64,000 bases of DNA from Streptomyces resistomycificus (GTDB taxonomy: Bacteria; Actinomycetota; Actinomycetes; Streptomycetales; Streptomycetaceae). The position numbers and the translations under genes are program-made. This document shows, in pieces, positions 50,860 through 59,061 of the stretch (the first letter of the stretch is position 1; each line of letters starts with the position of its first letter). The DNA is taken from contig NZ_KQ948993.1 of assembly GCF_001514265.1 (NCBI RefSeq), positions 264,787-328,786 of the forward strand. The letters run 5' to 3'. The notes below the pieces were generated by a model. That model saw nothing but the letters and a program-made list of their open reading frames with translations. It was not told the DNA's origin and ran no database searches.

Positions 50860-50873
50860 TAACCATCTAGTTA
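50860..50873. promoter_or_regulatory. TAAC-N6-GTTA operator, copy 2
   Basis: TAAC-CATCTA-GTTA (extended CTAAC/GTTAG at 50859-50874) 30 bp before the ATG of the MFS gene. Identical half-sites and spacing to copy 1 at 50325-50338 imply the same dimeric repressor. Confidence 0.7.
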
Positions 50874-50903
50874 GTCAAATATTTCGAACGGAGTGGCCCC
50901 GCC

Positions 50904-52406
50904 ATGTCGTTATCCACCGGCGAATCCACCAGCGTTCCGCCCGGGTCAGGACCATCGTCCCCGCGGTCCTCGCGGCGGTGGTGGGCGCTGGCCGTGATCG
51001 CTCTGGCCCAGCTGATGATCATGCTGGACGCCACCATCGTGAACATCGCGCTGCCGTCCGCACAGGCCGACCTGGGCTTCTCCGACAACGACAGGCAGTG
51101 GATCGTCACCGCCTACGCACTCACCTTCGGTAGCTTGCTGCTGATCGGCGGGCGTATCGCCGATCTCTTCGGCCGCAAGGAGACCTTCCTCGCGGGTGTC
51201 GTCGGTTTCGCCGCCGCCTCGGTACTCGGCGGAGCCGCCGGCAACTTCGAACTCCTGGTGCTGGCCAGAGCGCTCCAGGGCGTCTCGGGTGCCCTGCTGG
51301 CGCCGGCGGCTCTCTCTCTGCTGACGACCATCTTCACCGACGTCAAGGAACGAGGCCGGGCCTTCGCGATCTTCGGTGCCATCGCGGGCGCCGGCGGGGC
51401 GCTCGGCAACCTGCTCGGCGGCGTGCTGACCGAGTACCTCACCTGGCGTTGGACCCTCTACATCAACCTGGCGTTCGCGGCGGCGGCGTTCCTGGGCGGT
51501 CTGCTGCTGATCGAGCGTCAGCCCCGGGCGACCCAACGCGCCAAGCTCGACGTCCCCGGCGCGGTGCTGGTGACCCTGGGACTCTTCGGCCTGGTGTACG
51601 GGTTCTCCAACGCCGAGTCGCACGGGTGGGGTTCTCCCGCCAGCTGGGGTCTGCTGGTCGGGGGTCTCGCCCTGCTCGCCGTCTTCACGTACTGGCAGTC
51701 GACGACGGACCGGCCGCTGCTCCCACTGCGCATCCTCCTCGACAGGGACCGCGGAGCCTCGCAGATCGCCATTCTGGTCGCCACCGGAGGCATGTACGCG
51801 GTCGCGTTGTTCCTCGCCTACTACATGCAGCAGACACTCATGTACACCCCGGTCGAGGCGGGACTCGCCTTCCTGCCCATCCCGGTCGCCCTGGTCGTTG
51901 CCTCCGGCCTGGCCGTGGGAGTCCTCATGCCCCGGGTGGGACCGAAGATCGTGATCCCCCTCGGGATGGCGCTGCTGGGTGTGGGTATGGTCTGGTTCAC
52001 CCGCCTGGAGCTGGACAGCACTTACGTCGGAGGCATCCTGCCGCCGCTGGTCGTCCTGGGCCTCGGTCTCGGCATGGTCTACGCGCCGGCGATCGACCTG
52101 GCCACCTACCGGGTGCACGAGGACGACTCCGGTGTGGCCTCTGCGGCGGTCAACACCACGCAGCAGATCGGTGGTTCGCTGGGGATCGCCGTCCTCAACA
52201 CGATCGCGGCGAGCGCCGCGGGCAGCTATCTCAGCAGCCGGCAGGCCACGCCCGAGGTGATCGCCGAGGCGGCGTTGCACAGCTACTCCACCGCGTACTG
52301 GTGGGCGGCCGGCCTCGCAGCCGTCGGCCTCGTCGTGACCTTCCTGCTGTACCGCCCCGGCGTTCGGGAAAAGTCCCCCGACGCGGCGAAGACCGTCGCC
52401 ATGTGA
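50904..52406 (+). CDS. DHA2-family MFS drug exporter (EmrB/QacA type)
   Basis: 500 residues, 14 predicted membrane helices. LDATIVNIALPSAQADLGFS with RQWIVTAYALTFGSLLLIGG is the EmrB/QacA N-terminal signature, and GGRIADLFGRKETF is the loop 2-3 motif. Probable proton-driven exporter of lipophilic drugs. ATG 50904 follows CGGAG at 50889-50893. A TAAC-N6-GTTA operator overlaps its promoter, so it is likely derepressed by a TetR/MarR-type protein; the nearby tetR gene is a candidate. Confidence 0.9.
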   Translation: MSLSTGESTSVPPGSGPSSPRSSRRWWALAVIALAQLMIMLDATIVNIALPSAQADLGFSDNDRQWIVTAYALTFGSLLLIGGRIADLFGRKETFLAGVVGFAAASVLGGAAGNFELLVLARALQGVSGALLAPAALSLLTTIFTDVKERGRAFAIFGAIAGAGGALGNLLGGVLTEYLTWRWTLYINLAFAAAAFLGGLLLIERQPRATQRAKLDVPGAVLVTLGLFGLVYGFSNAESHGWGSPASWGLLVGGLALLAVFTYWQSTTDRPLLPLRILLDRDRGASQIAILVATGGMYAVALFLAYYMQQTLMYTPVEAGLAFLPIPVALVVASGLAVGVLMPRVGPKIVIPLGMALLGVGMVWFTRLELDSTYVGGILPPLVVLGLGLGMVYAPAIDLATYRVHEDDSGVASAAVNTTQQIGGSLGIAVLNTIAASAAGSYLSSRQATPEVIAEAALHSYSTAYWWAAGLAAVGLVVTFLLYRPGVREKSPDAAKTVAM

Positions 52407-52444
52407 CGACCTGCTCCACGAAGTCCTCTCCAACCTCGAACAGG

Positions 52445-52506
52445 AAGCAGCCCCCCGGGGGGCCGTCGCGCGCCCGCGCCGACGGTCACACCTTGGGGGG
52501 CTGCTT
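52445..52506. terminator. long inverted repeat with nested stem after the efflux gene
   Basis: AAGCAGCCCCCC (52445-52456) pairs with GGGGGGCTGCTT (52495-52506). Inside, CCGTCG (52463-52468) pairs with CGACGG (52480-52485). Likely the exporter's terminator; the 12-bp arms could also be old IS ends. Confidence 0.55.
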
Positions 52507-52791
52507 GGTCTGGCGGCCCTTGAACGACTCATGAGGGAAGCTGAGCACTGCGCCCACGGTCCGCCCTGGGCTCCGGGGCGGCACGGCGCGGAGCCCGCTT
52601 GGGCCCGACGCCTCGGAATCGCTCTACCGGAACTCCTGCGTCGGCAGGACCGAGGGCCACCGGTACCGAGCACCCTTGATCGTCACGGACCGCGTCGCAC
52701 CGGACGGGCCGTACCCCTCGCTGAGACATCGACGCCGCGGCATGACCGTCCAGGCCGTCCGAGCCGCGATCTCCTGAGCGGACCGCACCGG

Positions 52792-52839
52792 GTCCGGTGG
52801 CGCCACCTCCCGGATGGCTTCCCGCCCTGGGCCACGGTC
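52792..52839 (+). mobile_element. short IS5-like transposase fragment
   Basis: VRWRHLPDGFPPWATV, with loosely similar text in front, resembles the (C/V)(K/T)WR-LP-FPPW-TV motif near the N-terminus of IS5-type transposases. Only about 16 residues are convincing. Confidence 0.4.
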
Positions 52840-52904
52840 CGCGGCTCCACGGAACCGGCGGATGGCAATTCCGATTCCGGCCTGCGGTCGAAATTAGTCA
52901 TGCG

Positions 52905-53872
52905 ATGCAGGTCATATGTCAGAATCATGTGCCGGAGCGAATCGTGTCCAATGACGAGGTCGCCGCGGCGGCGGGGGTCGACGACGCGTGGATCACCGGC
53001 AAGACCGGCATCCGGGAACGGCGATGGGCTGCCGACGGCCAGGCCACCTCGGACCTGGCCACCGCCGCGGGGCGTGCCGCGCTGCGGTCGGCCGACCTCA
53101 CCGCCGAGGACCTGTCCGTGATCGTGGTCGCCACATCCACACCCGACCGGCCGCAACCGCCCACCGCCGCCTACGTCCAGCAGCGGCTCGGCGCGATCGG
53201 TGCAGCCGCGTTCGACGTCAACGCGGTCTGCTCCGGCATGGTGTTCGCGCTCTCCGCGGCCGAGGGCGTACTCACCCGCACCGGCGGCCACGCACTGGTC
53301 ATCGGAGCGGACCTGTACTCCCGCATCCTGAACCGGGCCGACCGCAGGACCGTGATCTTGTTCGGGGACGGCGCCGGAGCGGTGGTCATGGGGCCGTCGG
53401 TCGGCCACGGACCACGTATCCGGCACCTCGCGCTGCACTCGTTCGGCGAACTGTCGGGTCTCATCGAGGTGCCCGCCGGCGGCAGCCGCATGCCCGTGGA
53501 CCAGACAGTCCTCGACGCGGGGCTTCAGTACTTCGCGATGGACGGGCGAGGTGTGCGGAACTTCGTCGGTGACCACCTGCCGCAGCTGGTCAAGGGATCC
53601 TGCACGAATGCGATGTCGTACCCGACGACGTCGACCACTTTGTACCGCACCAGGCCAACGGCACCATGCTGGACACCGTCTTCGCCGACCTGGAACTGCC
53701 TCGCGCGACCATGCACCGCACAGTGACGCACTACGCCAACACGGCAGCCGCCTCCATCCCCATCACCCTGGACGCGGCCGCCCGCGCCGGTGTCTTTACC
53801 CCCGGCGACCTGATCCTCATCGCCGGCTTCGGCGGCGGCATGTCGGCGGGATTCGCGCTGGTTGAGTGGTGA
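52905..53872 (+). pseudogene. 3-oxoacyl-ACP synthase III (FabH-like), frameshifted
   Basis: From ATG 52905 the frame gives VPERIVSNDEVAAAAGVDDA, TGKTGIRERRW, FDVNAVCSGMVFALSAAEG (catalytic Cys109) and ILFGDGAGAVVMG. After LPQLVKG the frame jumps; the expected text LHECDVVPDDVDHFVPHQAN (catalytic His) and THYANTAAASIPITLDAA (catalytic Asn) continues in the next frame to TGA 53872. One base missing near 53598 (GGATCC where GGATTCC is expected) explains it. All three catalytic residues remain. The start region is also slightly divergent and lacks a ribosome site. Probably a young pseudogene of a secondary-metabolism or lipid KAS III. Confidence 0.8.
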
Positions 53873-54376
53873 GAGAACCCAGGCCGGTGGGTTGGTGGGT
53901 GGGTGTCTGCGTGAGAGAGGTGCCCGGTGGCAGGTGACACTATCTGCCGCCCCTCGCCTACCGGTCGGCCGGGAGCACGGCTCAGGGACCACCGCTACCG
54001 CAGCTCGAACCTGGGTGGCTCGGAGTTGCCGGTGACGCTCGTTGCCGAGGCGTGTTCCGACCGTATCGCGGGGGCGACGGGAAGAAACCGCTGATGAGCG
54101 TCGAGGCGAACATGTCGAGGACGTCCCGCTGATCGCGGACGTGGTGTCAGTCTCCTCGGCGCGCAACGACTACGACGACCGCACCGCCGAATACGGCCGC
54201 CACGCCATCCCCGTCAACCTGGCCGACGGACGCATCTCCACCCTGGACCTGGACAAGCGGCGGCCTCTGCCAGTTCATGATCACGTGGCAGGCGCACCGA
54301 CCCGGCCGCACGTGAGAAACGGGCGCGCGGGGATCCTGATCCGGCTCGCCCCGTGACCCCCGCCAATTCCGGTGGC
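53873..54376. other. 504-bp gap with a Uma2-like scrap
   Basis: Only a 50-codon stretch (54111-54262) looks protein-like. The first 150 bases include a G/T-rich run (GGTGGGTTGGTGGGTGGGTG near 53885). No promoter or RNA could be assigned. Confidence 0.45.
54111..54262 (+). pseudogene. Uma2/DUF820-like endonuclease fragment
   Basis: VEDVPLIADVVSVSSARNDY followed by DDRTAEYGRHAIPVNLADGR resembles the core of Uma2-family proteins (VPLIVEVVSPSS..RD...K..EYA..GIPVY). Start, end and the remaining active-site text are missing. Low-confidence remnant. Confidence 0.4.
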
Positions 54377-54856
54377 AGGCGCAGACGCCGACCCCCCGCT
54401 CCTGGTAGCGGGGCACGTCGACGGTGCGTCCCGCGGGGATCCGGTCGCCCCGCGCGAGGAGTGGGAGGAGGGTCCGGGTGCCGTAGAAGGCGCCGGTCAC
54501 GGCGAGACGCCGTCCCGCGCGCAGTTCGCAGCCCTCGTCGCCGAGCGCCGCCCGGGACGGCCGGATGTCGATAACGATGTCACCGGTGCGGGCGCCGCCC
54601 TTCACGAGCGCGACCGTGCCGTGGCCGCCGCCCGCAGATCGTCGGTCAGGGTGCCGGCGACCCGGCGTTCTGCGGGGTCGTCCGCCACCAGACGGGCGCC
54701 CGGCCCGAGGGCGTAACTGCCGGAGGCGGGTGTCCAGTCGAACAGGGCGGGCACGGTGACCGGCGGTCCGGGTTCCTGCCCCGCGACCGCCGGAACCGGT
54801 GCCAGGAGCAACATCAGCGCCGCCGTGACGCCGACCAGTCTCAGCCGTTTCCTCAT
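54377..54856 (-). pseudogene. GH20 beta-N-acetylhexosaminidase, truncated and frameshifted
   Basis: From ATG 54856 (GGGGAG upstream) a signal peptide (LRLVGVTAALMLLLAPVPAV) and the GH20b domain start (ALFDWTPASGSYALGPGARL) are clear. Near 54625 the frame breaks; GGHGTVALVKGGARTGDIVI, LAVTGAFYGTRTLLPLLARG and VPRYQERGVGVCACH continue in another frame and then stop matching at about 54377, before the catalytic TIM barrel. About three quarters of the enzyme is gone. Would have been a secreted chitin/GlcNAc hydrolase. Confidence 0.75.
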
Positions 54857-55104
54857 GAGCGACTCCCCATTCATCGGAGGGCTGATGATTGGCTCGGGCC
54901 CTCAGCCTGTCAATGGGGGCCGACAGCACAGAGGTTGGGGTATTGATCGGATGACCTGCGGGTCAGCGGACACAGTCGGCCGCCGGACCGCGAAAGGTCC
55001 AAGAGAACCGGCCTGAATGTCCAAGCGCGATCGCTCTCGACGCGGCGTCCACTGCCGGGCAGAGTTCTCCCTACGTACCCACCAGTAGCCGCCGAGGAGC
55101 GCCC

Positions 55105-56442
55105 GTGACCAGCTGGGTCGGCCGGACCGCCGCCGAGATCGCCGCCGCCGTACGGGAGAAGCGGGTCACGCCCCGCGAGGTGGTGGCCGAGCATCTCGCC
55201 CGTATCGAGCGGCTCGACGGTCGTGTCGGCGCCTTCCGGGTGGTCCGCGCCGAGGCCGCACTCGTCGAGGCCGACGCGGTGGCCGCGCGGGACGACCTGG
55301 GGGAACTGCCGCTGGCCGGCGTCCCCGTGGCCGTCAAGGACAACCTCGCCGTGCGCGGCGAGACCATGCGGGTCGGTTCCGCGGCGACGCCGGACACGCC
55401 CGCCGCCGACGACCATGTGACCGTGGCCCGGCTGCGGGCGGCGGGCGCGGTGGTGGTGGGGCTGACCACCGTTCCCGAACTGTGCGTGTTCGGCACCTCG
55501 GAGGGCGTCCACGGCACCGCCCGCAACCCGTGGGACACCTCGCGCACCGCGGGAGGATCGTCCGGCGGGAGTGCGGCGGCGGTCGCGGCCGGCCTGGTTC
55601 CGATCGCCCTGGGCAACGACGGGATGGGCTCCCTGCGCATACCCGCCGCCAACTGCGGACTGCTCACCCTGAAGCCGGGCCCGGGCGTGGTCCCCGCGGG
55701 TACCAGCACCTGGTTCGGCATGTCGGAGAACGGCCCTCTCGCCACGACGGTCGAGGACGCCCGCCTGATGCTCTCCGTCCTCGCGGACACCAGATTCGTA
55801 CGACGGGACGCGCCCGCCACACACAGGGTGGCCGTCTCCCTGCGCAGCCCGATCGCCGGGGTCGCCATCACCCGGCCGTACACGAACGCGGTCCGGGAAG
55901 CGGCGGAGCTGCTGATGAAGGCGGGCCACCAGGTGCGCCGGGCGGATCCGCCCTACCCGCTGTCGCTGAGCTTCACCTCGCTCGCCCACTGGACGGCGGG
56001 CACGGCACTGGACGCCCGGGACCTCGACCGACGGCGGCTCACCCGGCGCACCCGGGTGCACGCGACCATCGGGCGCCGGTTCGTTAACACGGCCCGGTCC
56101 GGAGGAAGCCGCGAGGCGCTGCGGCGGCGCCTGGCCCCCTTCTTCGACGAGCACGACGTGCTGCTCACCCCGGCGCTCGCCCGCCGCTCCCCCCAGGCCG
56201 CGGCCTGGCACGAGCGGGGCTGGCTGCGCAACGTCCTGGCCAACACCAACTACTCGCCGCTGACCCCGCCGTGGAACCTGACCGGCTGGCCGGCGATGTC
56301 CGTCCCGTTCGGCACTCTGCCCTCCGGTACCCCGTGCGCCGTACAGCTGGTGGGGCGGCCCGGCTCGGAGGCGGATCTGCTCGCCCTGGCACAGCAGGTG
56401 GAGGAGCGGCATCCGTGGCAGCGGACGGCGCCGCTGCGGTGA
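55105..56442 (+). CDS. amidase signature family hydrolase
   Basis: 445 residues. The Ser-cisSer-Lys triad is visible: VAVKDNLA (Lys78), AGGSSGGSAAAVAAGL (Ser153) and GNDGMGSLRIPA (Ser176; families usually read DGGGS). It hydrolyses amides of unknown identity in the cytoplasm. GTG 55105 with GAGGAG upstream. The next gene (GNAT) converges with it 6 bp away. The 248-bp upstream gap holds no other gene. Confidence 0.88.
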   Translation: MTSWVGRTAAEIAAAVREKRVTPREVVAEHLARIERLDGRVGAFRVVRAEAALVEADAVAARDDLGELPLAGVPVAVKDNLAVRGETMRVGSAATPDTPAADDHVTVARLRAAGAVVVGLTTVPELCVFGTSEGVHGTARNPWDTSRTAGGSSGGSAAAVAAGLVPIALGNDGMGSLRIPAANCGLLTLKPGPGVVPAGTSTWFGMSENGPLATTVEDARLMLSVLADTRFVRRDAPATHRVAVSLRSPIAGVAITRPYTNAVREAAELLMKAGHQVRRADPPYPLSLSFTSLAHWTAGTALDARDLDRRRLTRRTRVHATIGRRFVNTARSGGSREALRRRLAPFFDEHDVLLTPALARRSPQAAAWHERGWLRNVLANTNYSPLTPPWNLTGWPAMSVPFGTLPSGTPCAVQLVGRPGSEADLLALAQQVEERHPWQRTAPLR

Positions 56443-56448
56443 AGGCGT

Positions 56449-56931
56449 CTAGAGGGCCTTGTACATGATGTGCAGGCCCACCCGGCCGTGCCGGGGGTGG
56501 TCGAAGGCGTCCGGGACCGTGCCGAGGATCGTGAAGCCGAAGGAGGTCCACAGCTTCACGGCCGGGTTCGTCTCGACGACGGCGTTGAACACCATGCCCC
56601 GGTAGCCCTGGGCCTCGGCCGCGGCCAGGATGTGTTCGGCGAGGGCCCGGCCGATGCCCCGGCCGCCCTGCCCGGGGTCGACCATGAAGCCGGCGTTGGC
56701 GATGCGGGCGGCGGGCCCGGCGTAGTTGGGGGTGAGGTAGGCGGAGGCGACGAGGGCCCCGGTCTCGTCCTCGACGACGTAGACGCGCTTGGCCGGGGCC
56801 ATCCACAGGGCGCGGGCCGCTTCCTCGGAGGTGTCCGGGTCCCAGGTGTAGGTCTCGGCGGCGGCGACGATCCGGTGCCAGAAAGGCCAGATCCGTGGCC
56901 AGTCCTCGGCCACGGCTTCTCTGATCAGCAT
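56449..56931 (-). CDS. GNAT family N-acetyltransferase
   Basis: 160 residues. IREAVAEDWPRIWPFWHRIV at the N-terminus, ANAGFMVDPGQGGRGIGRAL (acetyl-CoA pyrophosphate loop, Q/RxxGxG/A) and YRGMVFNAVVETNPAVKLWT, then GFTILGTVPDAFDHPRHGRV. The tail text matches phosphinothricin-acetyltransferase-like members; the substrate is unknown. ATG 56931 gives the usual MLIREAV start. Convergent with the amidase gene. Confidence 0.87.
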   Translation of the reverse strand: MLIREAVAEDWPRIWPFWHRIVAAAETYTWDPDTSEEAARALWMAPAKRVYVVEDETGALVASAYLTPNYAGPAARIANAGFMVDPGQGGRGIGRALAEHILAAAEAQGYRGMVFNAVVETNPAVKLWTSFGFTILGTVPDAFDHPRHGRVGLHIMYKAL

Positions 56932-56993
56932 GGGCGTGAGTCTCGCACGCCCATGCCATCGGCGATCGCGACGGGTCCTGTCCCGCGCGGGGG

Positions 56994-57167
56994 TCAGTCC
57001 ACGCTGGGCAGGATGTGGGGCTCGGCCAGGTCGTCCTCGTAGCCCGCCAGGCGGATGGGGGCGGACCGGGCCCACACGTCGAGGCTGCCGATCTCTCCGG
57101 GCCGGCGGCCCGCGCGCTCCGTGCGTTCCTTGGGGCGCTGCTCGCGATTCGTCTTCTCCGGTGTCAC
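56994..57167 (-). CDS. small conserved hypothetical protein, 57 residues
   Basis: GTG 57167 with a perfect AAGGAG (57174-57179 on the plus strand as CTCCTT) six bases away. The product is VTPEKTNREQRPKERTERAG, then RRPGEIGSLDVWARSAPIRL, then AGYEDDLAEPHILPSVD. The ordered tail (DVWARSAPIRLAGYEDD) looks conserved and non-random. Codon use is normal for the genome. Function unknown. Confidence 0.7.
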   Translation of the reverse strand: MTPEKTNREQRPKERTERAGRRPGEIGSLDVWARSAPIRLAGYEDDLAEPHILPSVD

Positions 57168-57615
57168 CGCGCACTCCTTATGTGTCGGGTCACCCTCGGG
57201 GCGGGCCGGTCCATTCGACGGCGTGGTTCCCGGCGCCCGCTCGGGTCTGGCTCAAGGCAGTTCGGACGCGGTGGCGCCGGTATCTCGTGGAGATCAGGCC
57301 GTTGTGAAGCGGCGGTCCCATGACGGACCTTGGGTGTGGGTAGAACCCGGTACTGCTGTCCGTCGGCTACAGATTAACCAAATGAGCGGCCGTCCGCTCG
57401 ATAGCGCTGAAAACAAAGGGTAACTATCCGAAGTCATCCCGTGTTCCACCAAGCAGGATATGCACCTGTCCGGCACATCATGACCGTTTTGAGAGTCGCC
57501 CGTATGGCCTACTGAGCCGAACAGGCGACGTAGTTCAGATCCCGTTGGCCGAATCGCAAGCCGTCCATGGTCTGCTGACGGACGGCAACGGCCTGTCCGG
57601 CGGGAGGACTGACGC
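57168..57615. other. 448-bp intergenic region, AT-richer in its centre
   Basis: Between the small minus-strand gene and the HD-like gene. The centre (57360-57500, with AGATTAACCAAATG and AAAACAAAGGGTAACTA) is unusually AT-rich and probably carries the promoters. No coding frame, riboswitch or RNA gene that I recognise. Confidence 0.5.
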
Positions 57616-58065
57616 ATGGAGCTGCGCAGTGTCGAAGAGCTGATGGATCTGCTGAGCGCCTGTCGGGGCGCGCGGGCCGCGCCGGGTCTCGGGGACGGGC
57701 GGGTGGATCCGCAGCAGCACGCGCTGCGGACCGCCGCGCTGCTGCGGCGCGGCCGCCCCGCCGACAAGGAGCTCCAGGTGGCGGGGCTGGTGCACGCGAT
57801 CGGCCCGCTGCTGCGGCCGGGCGACGGCTTCGCCCAGGCGGACTGCGCCGCCGACGCGGTCCGCGCCCTGCTCGGCGAGCGCGTCTACCGCCTGGTCCGC
57901 GGCCGCGCCCCGGGCGCGGGCCTGGCCGACGACGATCTGCTGCGGCTGCGCCAGGCCGGCGAGGAGGCCCGCACGGCCGGGTTCGACGCGGGTGTCCTGG
58001 AGGACTGGCGCACCGTGCTGGAACTGGTGGCGGCACGGAACTCGCGCCTCGGGGCTGTCGACTGA
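57616..58065 (+). CDS. HD-domain/MIOX-like protein with altered HD motif
   Basis: 149 residues. QQHALRTAALLRRGRPADKE and ELQVAGLVHAIGPLLRPGDG align with the paired helices of PhnZ/MIOX-like HD proteins, where LLHDIGD is expected; here the HD aspartate is replaced (VHAIG). Metal binding is therefore doubtful. GGGAGGA lies just before ATG 57616. It precedes an SDR gene in the same direction by 25 bp, probably one operon. Confidence 0.7.
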   Translation: MELRSVEELMDLLSACRGARAAPGLGDGRVDPQQHALRTAALLRRGRPADKELQVAGLVHAIGPLLRPGDGFAQADCAADAVRALLGERVYRLVRGRAPGAGLADDDLLRLRQAGEEARTAGFDAGVLEDWRTVLELVAARNSRLGAVD

Positions 58066-58090
58066 CGGTCCGTCATGAGACGGTACGCCG

Positions 58091-58966
58091 ATGACGTCGT
58101 CGTACGGACTTCGCGGCCAGCATCCTCTCCAGGGGCTCCAGGGGCTTCAGGGGCTCCAGGGCAGGGCCGCGATCGTCACCGGGGGCACACGCGGGATCGG
58201 GCGGGCCGTGGCCGGACAGCTGGCCGAGGCGGGGGCGCTGGTGTGCGTGACGGCCCGCGACGCCGACGCCGTGCGCCGGACCGCCGAGGAGCTCGGCGGC
58301 GTCGGACTGGCGGGCAGCGTCGCCGACCCGGCCCATCCGCGGGCGGTCACGGAGCTGGTCCTGCGGGAGTTCGGACGGCTCGACGTCCTGGTCAACAACG
58401 CGGCCACCAACCGCCCGTACGGACCGCTGATGGCAGCGGACCCGGACGAGTGGCGCGAGGCGTTCGCCCTCAACGTCGAGGCACCCCTGCGGCTGGTGCA
58501 GTGCGCCTGGCGGACGTGGATGGCCGAACACGGCGGCGCGGTGGTGAACGTCTGCACCGAGGGCGCCGCCCACGTCGGTCCGAACGTCGGGGCCTACGGC
58601 ACCACCAAGGCCGCCCTGCTCCACCTGACGCGGCAGCTCGCCGGCGAACTCGCGCCCGGAGTGCGGGTCAACTCCGTCTCCCCCGGCCTGGTCCGCACCG
58701 AGATGGCGCGCTTCGTCTGGGAACCGGGCGAACGTGAGGTGGCCGCGGGACTCCCGCTCGGCCGGATCGGGGAACCGGAGGACGTCGCCCGGGCCGTGGT
58801 GTGGCTGGCGTCTGACGCGGCCCAGTGGGTCACCGGGGCCGATCTGCTGGTGGACGGGGGGACGCGGGTACGGGCCGCGTACGCGTCGACGCCGTACGCG
58901 GTCCACGACCGGCTGCGGTCCGGGGCGCCTACGGACACCGGACCGGGCTCACCCTCAGGCCGCTGA
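58091..58966 (+). CDS. short-chain dehydrogenase/reductase with LQG-repeat leader
   Basis: 291 residues. RAAIVTGGTRGIGRAVAG is the TGxxxGIG cofactor site, NNAATNRP follows, and the catalytic Tyr-x3-Lys is GAYGTTKAALLHLTRQLAGE. WVTGADLLVDGG is the typical end before a 35-residue extension. The N-terminal leader contains four LQG repeats (HPLQGLQGLQGLQGRAA) from tandem 9-bp units at about 58126-58160. Substrate unknown. ATG 58091 follows the HD-like gene by 25 bp. Confidence 0.87.
   Translation: MTSSYGLRGQHPLQGLQGLQGLQGRAAIVTGGTRGIGRAVAGQLAEAGALVCVTARDADAVRRTAEELGGVGLAGSVADPAHPRAVTELVLREFGRLDVLVNNAATNRPYGPLMAADPDEWREAFALNVEAPLRLVQCAWRTWMAEHGGAVVNVCTEGAAHVGPNVGAYGTTKAALLHLTRQLAGELAPGVRVNSVSPGLVRTEMARFVWEPGEREVAAGLPLGRIGEPEDVARAVVWLASDAAQWVTGADLLVDGGTRVRAAYASTPYAVHDRLRSGAPTDTGPGSPSGR
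58126..58160 (+). repeat. four tandem 9-bp units coding for LQG
   Basis: Alternating CTCCAGGGG and CTTCAGGGG units in the SDR leader encode LQG four times. Copy number may vary by slippage without a frameshift, since the unit is 9 bp. Confidence 0.8.
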
Positions 58967-59061
58967 CGCCGCATGCGCGGGTGCCCGAGGACGAGGCGGC
59001 CGCACGGCCGCGCCCGACCGGGCGAACAGGCGGGGGGCGGGCCGGCCACCGGATGAGCGGC

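Larger units (their letters stand above)
52407..52904. other. 498-bp gap with large inverted repeat and transposase scrap
   Basis: After the MFS gene lies an imperfectly nested hairpin (52445-52506), then about 280 bp without recognisable coding text, then a short IS5-like peptide frame at 52792-52839. No intact gene. Confidence 0.5.
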
